DNA of 64,000 nucleotides from Timaviella obliquedivisa GSE-PSE-MK23-08B (GTDB lineage: Bacteria; Cyanobacteriota; Cyanobacteriia; Elainellales; Elainellaceae): positions 186,001 to 250,000 of the forward strand of contig JAHHII010000004.1 in the NCBI GenBank assembly GCA_019358855.1, given 5' to 3'. The position numbers and the translations under genes are program-made. Of this stretch, positions 1 through 6,668 are shown in pieces; position 1 is the first letter of the stretch; the number at the start of each line of letters is the position of its first letter. The notes beneath the pieces are model-generated. The model was given only the letters and a program-made list of their open reading frames with translations. It ran no database searches and had not been told where the DNA came from.

Positions 1-77
1 CCCGTCACTTCAGCTTCTAATGCTGGATGTTGAGGTAACGCCACAGGCAACACAGCCAGTAATTCTTTTAATTTCAT
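1..77 (-). CDS. murE: UDP-N-acetylmuramoyl-tripeptide synthetase, N-terminal fragment (cut by window edge)
   Basis: Only the first 25 codons lie in the window, read leftward and running off position 1. The peptide begins MKLKELLAVLPVALPQHPAL, which resembles the start of cyanobacterial MurE, the cytoplasmic ligase that adds the third amino acid to the peptidoglycan precursor. A good ribosome site (AGGAGAT) precedes the ATG on the minus strand. The glutaredoxin-like gene lies just upstream on the same strand, an arrangement I recall from other cyanobacteria. The call rests on a short N-terminus, so confidence is moderate. Confidence 0.6.
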   Translation of the reverse strand, partial: MKLKELLAVLPVALPQHPALEAEVT

Positions 78-115
78 TGCGATCTCCTGATGCCTCTACT
101 GCACGTCGCCTATTT

Positions 116-379
116 TTAACTCTTTTCAGCGCGATCGGCACAATATTTTGTTAACAATTGGGCAATTTGTGGCACAGACGATCGGGGAGAAAACCGAGGC
201 AGCGGTACAGCAGCAGGCATCATCAGCACGACTGGAACTTCGTACTCATACAATTGAAACCACTCATTACGGGTAGTAATATCTCGAACTTCTAGCTCAA
301 CGCCCTGAATCTGTCGCAGCTTTTCTTCCAAGCCTTCACACAAATGACATCCAGGCTTACTGTACAAAACAAGCTGCAT
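116..379 (-). CDS. Glutaredoxin-like (DUF836) thiol protein
   Basis: An 87-residue protein that starts MQLVLYSKPGCHLCEGLEEK. It has a thioredoxin-fold beta strand followed by a CHLC redox motif near residues 11-14, as in DUF836/glutaredoxin family proteins. The later VPVVLM segment fits the cis-proline loop of the fold. It is probably a cytoplasmic disulphide or glutathione-linked oxidoreductase; its partner is unknown. It is co-directional with murE, with about 38 bases between them, so they may be co-transcribed. The family call is secure; the physiological role is not. Confidence 0.8.
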   Translation of the reverse strand: MQLVLYSKPGCHLCEGLEEKLRQIQGVELEVRDITTRNEWFQLYEYEVPVVLMMPAAVPLPRFSPRSSVPQIAQLLTKYCADRAEKS

Positions 380-412
380 ATTTTTCTCTTGTATAAATGA
401 CGAGACGATCTA

Positions 413-1912
413 CTAATCATCTACCCTACGATTATCTAACGGCAAGAAAATAGTTAGCACTTCTCCCTGCTGAGGATGCTGCCGCACAATTAACTTACCG
501 CCTAACGCTTGGAAAAAATTCTTTGTCACAGGCATACTCAAACTCAAATTCCCTGTTTCTGGCTGAAACATTAATAGCTGCCCTAACGACTTAAGCACGG
601 GTGCAAAACCATATTTGTCTTTACCGTCGACACTACAATCAGCTTGTGATTGCGACTTAAATTGCAGCTTCAATTGATGCCCTGCTAACGTTACCTGTAC
701 CTCAATATGACTACCCGGCGGCAAGCTATGGGTAATGCGATCGATTAATCCCGTTAACGCCTGGTCTAACATCGTCGGATCAGTCACAACCATCGGCATT
801 TTCTGCGGCAAGATAATGTCTAGCGTATGGCGATGCTGCTGGGCTTGCTGCTGCCAGCGGGGTGTGTTCTGCTGAAAAACCTGTGCCAGACAGATAGGCG
901 CGAGGGGTGAAAGGGGAGTGCTAGTATCGGTAGTTTCTAGCTCCACGGCTTTGAAAATTAGGCTGAACCGATCGATTTGTTCAGTGCATTCTTGATCGAT
1001 CATTTTTAGACGCTTAATGACATCTGCACCCAGTTCCTTGCGTTTTAGTAATAAGCGGGTCAGGGTACGAATCGTAGTCAGCGGCGTGCGCACTTCGTGG
1101 GCGATCGCTTGTAATAATTCTGTATCTGCCCCCCCCTTCTTCTGCGATTTTTTGGCTTGCCAAGGCTTACTGAAAGACGATGCAAACGACATTGCTGCAA
1201 ACTTAGCTCCCGTTTGAGCCGCTTTGGGCACAATGTGAACCCGCTTCCCCTCTGTTTCCGAGTCAGATAAATTCGCTAGCATTAAGCGGCTAAACTGCAT
1301 CACGGTACGATAGTCGGGCGCAACTGTAGGGAATTGCTCGACTAATCCATTGAGCAAACTCAGCGGCTGAGGCGCAACCAACATAAGACGAGCTTGCAAC
1401 GATCGCCAGACTTGCCAGACAACTTCTGGTTCAAAGGAAAATAAGAATGCAGGCGTGCCATCCTCTGTTTCGCCCAACGCCATCGCCAAACTAAAGTGAG
1501 ACGTTAACACTAAACAAAATGGCTCAGCCGCCAGCGGGTCATCGGGTAGCAAGGGTAGAGTGGGCGGCGCAGTCTCACAACCCTTGCCCCCCATGGCTGC
1601 CGGAAGCCGCAGAGAAACCTGACCTGTGTTACCCACGGTAAAAGTCCAAGTCGCCACTTGGTTAACTAAATCAGGTTGAGTTAAGACTGGCAAAGGCCCA
1701 GAGAGCAGAATACCCTTCACTGAGCCAGGAGTTTCTGTCGACGCGATCGCCTGTTGCAAAAGCTGATTCAAAGCCGCGATCGCCCCAAACCATTCGCGCT
1801 CAGCCTTAACCCGCCGCTGTGCTACAGACCTAGGGCGTGAGCTTAAATTTGGCTTATCAAGAGCCAGAATTTCACTAAAAGTTGGCAGATACCACTTGTA
1901 CACAGGTTCCAT
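413..1912 (-). CDS. Sensor histidine kinase with degenerate ATP-binding domain
   Basis: 499 residues. The first ~255 form a region with no TM segment that I cannot assign. A clear HisKA dimerisation domain follows, with the H-box AHEVRTPL (His ~272). The catalytic domain is eroded. The N-box position reads DQALTGLIDRITHS, where functional kinases have NLL.NA, so the metal-binding Asn is replaced. No DxGxG box is visible. Only the terminal region (LGGKLIVRQHPQQGEVLTIFLP) still looks like the end of a HATPase domain. The protein may be a phospho-acceptor or scaffold rather than an active kinase. No response regulator is adjacent. The ATG at 1912 has no strong ribosome site. Confidence 0.75.
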   Translation of the reverse strand: MEPVYKWYLPTFSEILALDKPNLSSRPRSVAQRRVKAEREWFGAIAALNQLLQQAIASTETPGSVKGILLSGPLPVLTQPDLVNQVATWTFTVGNTGQVSLRLPAAMGGKGCETAPPTLPLLPDDPLAAEPFCLVLTSHFSLAMALGETEDGTPAFLFSFEPEVVWQVWRSLQARLMLVAPQPLSLLNGLVEQFPTVAPDYRTVMQFSRLMLANLSDSETEGKRVHIVPKAAQTGAKFAAMSFASSFSKPWQAKKSQKKGGADTELLQAIAHEVRTPLTTIRTLTRLLLKRKELGADVIKRLKMIDQECTEQIDRFSLIFKAVELETTDTSTPLSPLAPICLAQVFQQNTPRWQQQAQQHRHTLDIILPQKMPMVVTDPTMLDQALTGLIDRITHSLPPGSHIEVQVTLAGHQLKLQFKSQSQADCSVDGKDKYGFAPVLKSLGQLLMFQPETGNLSLSMPVTKNFFQALGGKLIVRQHPQQGEVLTIFLPLDNRRVDD

Positions 1913-2476
1913 CCGATTGATCGTAAGCGTAGCTTCTTAGAGCGCACCCTTCGAGATACCCACAAGGGGTCGCTCCTCCAACGTTGCTATTACGACAATA
2001 CTGGCATGGGACAATCACAGCCAACCGACAAACCGAACAAAAGAGTCGCAATCACCGATTGCCCAACCCAGTAACTTAGCAATAAGGCGTGTATCCTCCT
2101 AATGAGCAATCCCTCTTTGGGTTACCTGAATCCGCGAAAAGTCATAGACCCAACTTTCCTGTCTTCCATCTCCTCATAAGCTCCTGTGTCGATCGCCACT
2201 TGAGGCAGACTTTTGATGAGCAGATCCTGAATTCCCCGATGAATTAAAGTCTCCACTTGTTGACGCTGTTCAGGAGAACAATGCAACGGCTCTTCTAAAC
2301 GAATTAGTAAAAGGATTCAAAACTCGATTTTTTGAGGGTATTTGAGATCAAGAATTCTTGTGGGAGTTAGATTTCTTAGAGACTGCACCCGTAAATTTCA
2401 GCAAAACATACATCTGAACTTTACAAAAGCCCAATCGTTGCTCAAATATAGTTATTGCTCAAATAAAAAATTAAAA
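1913..2476. other. Gene-poor stretch between the degenerate kinase and the hydrolase
   Basis: About 560 bases with no intact gene. It contains the decayed minus-strand coding remnant described separately (about 2099-2325). The left part (1913-2098) has no recognisable promoter, RNA or repeat. The AT-rich right part (2326-2476) is the leader of the hydrolase gene; a reading frame extends upstream there from a TTG at 2342, but it looks like leader and not protein. Confidence 0.5.
2099..2325 (-). pseudogene. Decayed coding remnant with a frameshift, family not recognised
   Basis: Read on the minus strand, the frame gives about 60 residues of protein-like sequence (RLEEPLHCSPEQRQQVETL and on to AIDTGAYEEMED). 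It then runs into a short tail. Shifting by one base at about 2160 gives a natural-looking C-terminus, SWVYDFSRIQVTQRGIAH, and a stop at 2099-2101. Upstream the frame is closed by a stop near 2330. The pattern fits the C-terminal end of a gene that lost its 5' part and gained a one-base shift. I do not recognise the family. Confidence 0.4.
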
Positions 2477-3091
2477 ATGAGTGTTATTATTTGCCCTGGA
2501 GTGCATCCGCCGGAACTAACTCAAGATTTTTTAGAAGGAATCGGCAAATTGCTCAACCTTAAAGAGGTTTATGTCTTTCCAACAAGACAATTTCCAGCAT
2601 ATTCAGCCCTTCACATCTTAAAGTTTTTGAGTGTACAGCCCTCGGCTCAGAGTTCGCAATTACAACATTGCACCTTGCATCCGCTGCTGTTAATCGGGTT
2701 TAGTGCCGGAGTGGTGGGAGCCATTGGTGCAGCCCAAATCTTACAAACCCTTGGAGTTCAAGTGAAGGCTGTGATTGCATTTGACGGTTGGGGAGTACCA
2801 CTACTAGGTAATTTTCCAATTCATCGAATTAGCCACGATCGCTTTACTGATTGGAGTTCTACCCTTTGGGGAAGGAGTGATTCTAGCTTTTATGCCGACC
2901 CCGCTGTCACCCATTTAGAACTGTGGCGATCGCCCCAAACCATTTCAGGGTGGACTCATGAAGCCATAGACGCAGCCTCAGCGGCTCGGCTCAGCGGATA
3001 TGGACAAAAACAGTATTCCACGACCGCTGCTCAGTTTTTGAAACACCTGCTCATTCACTATCAAGAGGCAGAAGCTGCGTCCATCACTTAA
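2477..3091 (+). CDS. Alpha/beta-hydrolase-like protein
   Basis: 204 residues from the ATG at 2477; the frame is open back to a TTG at 2342, but that extension is AT-rich and unlike the rest. The protein starts MSVIICPGVHPPELTQDFL and contains the nucleophile elbow GFSAG (about residues 73-77), followed by a small-residue helix, as in alpha/beta hydrolases. FDGWG and the His of GWTHEAID are candidate acid and base positions. There is no signal peptide, so a cytoplasmic location is likely. The substrate is unknown. Similar short hydrolases occur in cyanobacteria as uncharacterised proteins. Confidence 0.7.
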   Translation: MSVIICPGVHPPELTQDFLEGIGKLLNLKEVYVFPTRQFPAYSALHILKFLSVQPSAQSSQLQHCTLHPLLLIGFSAGVVGAIGAAQILQTLGVQVKAVIAFDGWGVPLLGNFPIHRISHDRFTDWSSTLWGRSDSSFYADPAVTHLELWRSPQTISGWTHEAIDAASAARLSGYGQKQYSTTAAQFLKHLLIHYQEAEAASIT

Positions 3092-3202
3092 AAACACATT
3101 ATTTTCCACTAGAAACCTTACTTAACAATCGTCTATTGCCACGTTAGTACTGGCTATACGAGAGTATTCGGAAACCGTCCAACATCATTAGGGTAGTCTT
3201 AC

Positions 3203-4363
3203 ATGGATAATCGACCGGGATCAGGAACAAACGGTAATGGACATACTAATGGGAATGGCAACGGCAACGGTAAGAGCAACGGGTCTATGCATAGCAAAAT
3301 TTCTTCTAAAAATGGCTCATACCCAGTTTTAGAACGAAGATGGCGGCACATGCCGAAAACGACTCACTCGCGATCGCTACCCCTACTACCCGTAGCCATT
3401 TTATGTCTAGCCATTGGGACAGCCGTTGGCATTACTACCCTCAAAGACTCTAACCTGCCTACCCTTAAACCCTCTTCTCAAACCGACACATTTCGTTGGG
3501 CAGTCAATCGTGCGATGAGCGCTGCCGACATGACTCAAGTCGCTAAAACCAAAGATGAATGGCTGACTATTGTAGATTGGTGGAAAGACTCAATTCGCCT
3601 GATGCAATCGGTGGCTTACACCAGCGAAGACCGCAAGATTGCCCAAGAAAAAATTAAAGAGTATCAACAAAATCTTGCCTACGCCCAACGCAAAAGCCAA
3701 GCTAAAGATCCTGATACCTCTGCAACCGTACATCTGTGGACAACGGGATCTCGGAAAGCCGATGTCTTGAGAATTCAAGGCAAACCAACTCAATCAGTGC
3801 GATATGATGCTTTGTGTCAAGAAGTTCTGACCTATGGCAGCAGTACTGTAGAACTCAATAACAGCATTGTTGTTAACTTTGAAGACATCGATCGCAACCT
3901 CAAAGCCGCCAAAGAATCTATGCCCACGACCGCTATGGCAGATGGTTTGTCTTGGACGCTAGGCTCTACCAAAGAAGAGGTTTTCAGAGTGCAAGGCACA
4001 CCCGCTCGGGTCGAGCGTTATGATGCGCCTAGCAAAGAAATTTTGCACTATGGCAACAGTACAATTCAAATTACCGATAACCGAGTGACCAGCTATGCCA
4101 ACTTTAGCGGCAATCTTAAAGTTGCGGTAAGACCCTTGCCCAGCGAAAAGTTTAGTGACCCAAATAGCCAACCGAACTCTTGGTCATTGGGAGCAGACCG
4201 CAACGAAATTTTTAGAGTACAGGGCACTCCGACCGAAGTCAGTTTAGATGGGTCGTCATGCCGTGAAGAATTAAGATATGGCAGCAGTGTGGTAGAGCTA
4301 CAGAACGGCGTAGTTGCTGGGTATAACAACTCAGGTGGCGATCTGAGTGTTCAGGTTAAGTAG
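3203..4363 (+). CDS. Membrane-anchored protein with three BamE/OmlA-like repeats
   Basis: 386 residues. The N-terminus (residues ~1-35) is a low-complexity Asn/Gly tract, followed by one TM helix (about 58-80, LPLLPVAILCLAIGTAVGIT). A helical Trp-rich part follows (DEWLTIVDWWKDSIRLM). Three repeats of about 50 residues end the protein. Each has the pattern W..G....ev.R.QG.P..v......E.L.YG.S.v.l....V, the third starting SWSLGADRNEIFRVQGTP. The pattern recalls SmpA/OmlA/BamE-type modules that bind outer-membrane or periplasmic proteins. A periplasmic or cell-envelope location is inferred. The gene stands alone and converges on the SemiSWEET gene. Confidence 0.7.
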   Translation: MDNRPGSGTNGNGHTNGNGNGNGKSNGSMHSKISSKNGSYPVLERRWRHMPKTTHSRSLPLLPVAILCLAIGTAVGITTLKDSNLPTLKPSSQTDTFRWAVNRAMSAADMTQVAKTKDEWLTIVDWWKDSIRLMQSVAYTSEDRKIAQEKIKEYQQNLAYAQRKSQAKDPDTSATVHLWTTGSRKADVLRIQGKPTQSVRYDALCQEVLTYGSSTVELNNSIVVNFEDIDRNLKAAKESMPTTAMADGLSWTLGSTKEEVFRVQGTPARVERYDAPSKEILHYGNSTIQITDNRVTSYANFSGNLKVAVRPLPSEKFSDPNSQPNSWSLGADRNEIFRVQGTPTEVSLDGSSCREELRYGSSVVELQNGVVAGYNNSGGDLSVQVK

Positions 4364-4378
4364 CTCTGGATTAAGTAA

Positions 4379-4630
4379 CTAGCGATATTTCAATTTGCAT
4401 CCCAAAATTACCCCTGTCAATCCTAAGGTCACGGCGTTTGCCAGCACAATGGGTAACTGCCCTAGCAACAAGCCATAAATTAACCAAAGCAAGATACCGC
4501 CACTGAATGTTACCAACCAAGTCATAGAAATATCTTTAGCTGACTTCGATCGCCAAACCTTCAAAAGCTGAGGCAAAAAAGCGATCGTCGTCAAAGTCCC
4601 AGCGATCATTCCTAACAGTGTGATGCCCAC
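4379..4630 (-). CDS. SemiSWEET (MtN3/saliva) family transporter
   Basis: 83 residues and three hydrophobic helices, the size of a bacterial SemiSWEET half-transporter that works as a dimer in sugar transport. The PQ-loop motif is present (FLPQLLKVWRSKSAKDISMT, about residues 18-37), followed by a Trp/Tyr-containing helix 2 and a hydrophobic helix 3. The start is GTG at 4630. It converges on the repeat protein at 3203-4363, with only 15 bases between stops. The substrate cannot be read from sequence; small sugars are the family precedent. Confidence 0.85.
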   Translation of the reverse strand: MGITLLGMIAGTLTTIAFLPQLLKVWRSKSAKDISMTWLVTFSGGILLWLIYGLLLGQLPIVLANAVTLGLTGVILGCKLKYR

Positions 4631-4731
4631 AGATCATCTCCTCAAAACGGGTTTGCACAGTAAACGTTATCAAAAGCAGAATTTGGGGTCTAATGAATGC
4701 AGGTCTTTGAATGGTCGTCTGCGGAGTGGCA

Positions 4732-5355
4732 ATGGAGTGGCATATCACCGACGCTCAAAGTTTGAGGGTCATCGATCGGGAAATGGGCGAGAATTCATTC
4801 TCTCCGTCTGAATATGAGATTGTGCGTCGGGTCATTTATGCTACCGCCGATTTTGAATACAAGCATTTAATTCAATTTTCTGACCAGGCGCTCCAGGGCG
4901 GAGCCGCTGCCCTTGCCGCTCGTAGTACTTTAATTGTGGATGTGCCCATGGTGCAGGTTGGCATTGCTGGTAATATTCAAAACACCTTTGCCAATCCAGT
5001 CTATTGCAGTATGGAAACCCTCACCCGTCCACAAAAAGATAGAACGATCGCGGCATGGGGAATTGAAACTTTAGCAAAGCGCTACCCTGAAGGAATTTTT
5101 ATTGTGGGTGAGTCACAAACGGCTTTGGCGGCTCTAGTTGACCTGATTGTTGCCGAAGAAATTAAGCCAGCTTTAGTGATTGGCACTCCCGCCCAGTTTA
5201 TTAGCCAAGATAAAATCGTGCAACAGCTTCAAGATTCTTTGGTGCCCCATATTCGGATTGAGGGACGTAAAGGCAGCGCAGTCGTAGCAGCGGCGATCGC
5301 CAATGGTCTGATTGAACTCGCATGGCAAGCCTACGGGAAAGAAACTGGAGCGTGA
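4732..5355 (+). CDS. cobH: Precorrin-8X methylmutase (cobalamin pathway)
   Basis: 207 residues from the ATG at 4732 (MEWHITDAQSLRVIDREMG), preceded by GGAG; an earlier ATG at 4711 would add seven atypical residues. CobH/CbiC moves a methyl group from C-11 to C-12 to make hydrogenobyrinate or cobyrinate. The family features are the N-terminal His-containing segment, the IFIVGESQTALAALV stretch, the LVIGTPAQF strand and the RKGSAVVAAAIANGL turn near the end. No other cobalamin gene is nearby, as is usual for the scattered cobalamin genes of cyanobacteria. No cobalamin riboswitch is seen upstream. Confidence 0.9.
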   Translation: MEWHITDAQSLRVIDREMGENSFSPSEYEIVRRVIYATADFEYKHLIQFSDQALQGGAAALAARSTLIVDVPMVQVGIAGNIQNTFANPVYCSMETLTRPQKDRTIAAWGIETLAKRYPEGIFIVGESQTALAALVDLIVAEEIKPALVIGTPAQFISQDKIVQQLQDSLVPHIRIEGRKGSAVVAAAIANGLIELAWQAYGKETGA

Positions 5356-5442
5356 TCAGCCTTTACAGCCTTTATAAAAGTTTAAATATAATAAAAGGAG
5401 AGGCAATCCTCATCAGTCTGCTCGTGAGATGAGGTTGAGTCG

Positions 5443-5500
5443 GCAACGCAGCGAGATAGACCTCTCCCCAGCCCCTCTCCTGAAGGAAAGAGGGGCTGAG
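5443..5500 (-). repeat. Dispersed palindromic repeat, copy A
   Basis: A G/C-rich palindromic stretch (CAGCCCCTCTCCTGAAGG, then AAAGAGGGGCTGAG) lies in the cobH/PRC intergenic gap. It matches, in reverse orientation, copies at 34467-34560 and 59261-59362. They share the AGCCCCTCTCC..AAGGAAAG.GGG core and a GAGGT..CTCGCTGC(G/A)TTG-type arm. It can form a hairpin and may act as a bidirectional terminator. It encodes nothing. Confidence 0.65.
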
Positions 5501-5537
5501 CAGATTTAATCCTTTCATTCACCCATGCGCCCGATCG

Positions 5538-6548
5538 CTAATAATCTGTCTCTTCCTCATATTCCACCACCCGTTTGCGCTCAGGAATCTCAACCTTGGG
5601 GGCACGGTAAGGCTTAGGGTTCTCATCATCTTCCCAAAGGTCTTTTTCAGTATCTGTATCGAGTTCTAGGGGCGGTGATTCTTCTAGAACTGGATTTGCG
5701 GCATTAGCCACAGGGGCATCACTGATGATTTGGTAATCAACGTCTTCGTACTCCTCAAGGTCATCGTCATCACCCCAGTTAGCGGCGGGTTCTTCGTCGT
5801 AAGGGAGAGGAGCCTGTTGGCGTAAGGGTTCGCGTTGCCGTTGGGGTTCGTTCCAGTTGTCGTCGTCCCAAGTTTCTTGAGCGGCGATCGGGGTGCGGGT
5901 TTTTAGGGGTTCGACAGGAACACGCGCACCCGAAGGCAGCTGGTTTTGCGTAGACATAGGCTTGGGATAGGCATTCATATCGTCTTTTTCCCCAGGCGAT
6001 TTACCAATGCCGATCCGTTCTAGTAACCCGACGGAAAGTTGGTTCAGTTTTTCTTCCGCCCCTTCAAACACAATGAGGCGATCGGGTCCACTACTGACCA
6101 CTTCATCCATTGATAGCTCATAGGTACTAATGAGTTGATCGGGAATTTGAGGCAAACCAAAAGAAGCAATAATAATCGTTTCGACTTTTCCACTTAAAGG
6201 GGAAAACCGAAAGCCCCGAACTTTGCCCAGCATATCGCCTGTTTCTGTGATCACTTCGCTGTTAATCAGGCTGCTGTAAAGCTCAGTGTTGAAGCTGTCT
6301 TCAACGACCGTGTCGGTATCTACTAAAATCACGTCGCCCACTTGGCGAACGCTGCTCAGAAGCATGGTTTGTTGGATGTTGGAGAGAACGCCAGAAAGAA
6401 TATTCTCGCGCATCCCGATCGCCACGACCTCGCGCTGGTCTACATCAATCCAGAGTTGACTAACCACGCCCAAGCGTTTGCCATTGTCGCGGGTAATGAT
6501 TTGAGTGCCAATAATATCAGAGCGTTGCCAGGATTGTTCAGATGTCAT
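5538..6548 (-). CDS. PRC-barrel domain protein
   Basis: 336 residues. Two PRC-barrel-like units lie in the first ~170: residues ~10-70 (SDIIGTQIITRDNGKRLGVV) and ~90-170 (NSEVITETGDMLGKVRGFRF). The rest is a disordered, acidic, Pro-rich tail (DDDDLEEYEDVDYQ and similar). PRC-barrel proteins bind partners in RNA maturation or photosynthetic complexes; this one has no TM helix and its partner is unknown. Its ribosome-site region lies inside a tandem 14-bp repeat (see 6550-6577), which duplicates the AGGACTCGA ribosome-site sequence. Confidence 0.8.
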   Translation of the reverse strand: MTSEQSWQRSDIIGTQIITRDNGKRLGVVSQLWIDVDQREVVAIGMRENILSGVLSNIQQTMLLSSVRQVGDVILVDTDTVVEDSFNTELYSSLINSEVITETGDMLGKVRGFRFSPLSGKVETIIIASFGLPQIPDQLISTYELSMDEVVSSGPDRLIVFEGAEEKLNQLSVGLLERIGIGKSPGEKDDMNAYPKPMSTQNQLPSGARVPVEPLKTRTPIAAQETWDDDNWNEPQRQREPLRQQAPLPYDEEPAANWGDDDDLEEYEDVDYQIISDAPVANAANPVLEESPPLELDTDTEKDLWEDDENPKPYRAPKVEIPERKRVVEYEEETDY

Positions 6549-6549
6549 T

Positions 6550-6577
6550 TTCGAGTCCTAAATTTCGAGTCCTAAAT
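6550..6577. repeat. Tandem 14-bp duplication over a ribosome-binding site
   Basis: TTCGAGTCCTAAAT occurs twice in a row, followed by a partial CTCGA unit. It lies immediately upstream of the PRC-barrel ATG at 6548. On the minus strand each unit carries AGGACTCGAA, so the ribosome-site sequence is duplicated. Confidence 0.75.
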
Positions 6578-6668
6578 CTCGAAGTGGGCTAGACGTGCGA
6601 TCGATTGAGTTTAGAACCAAGAGATCTCTAAATTCAATCGAATTAACCCAACATTATACGGATGCGCA

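Noticed and set aside
2342-2476. N-terminal extension of the hydrolase from a TTG start
   Set aside because: AT-rich leader-like sequence with no ribosome site; the ATG at 2477 gives a compact domain-only protein.
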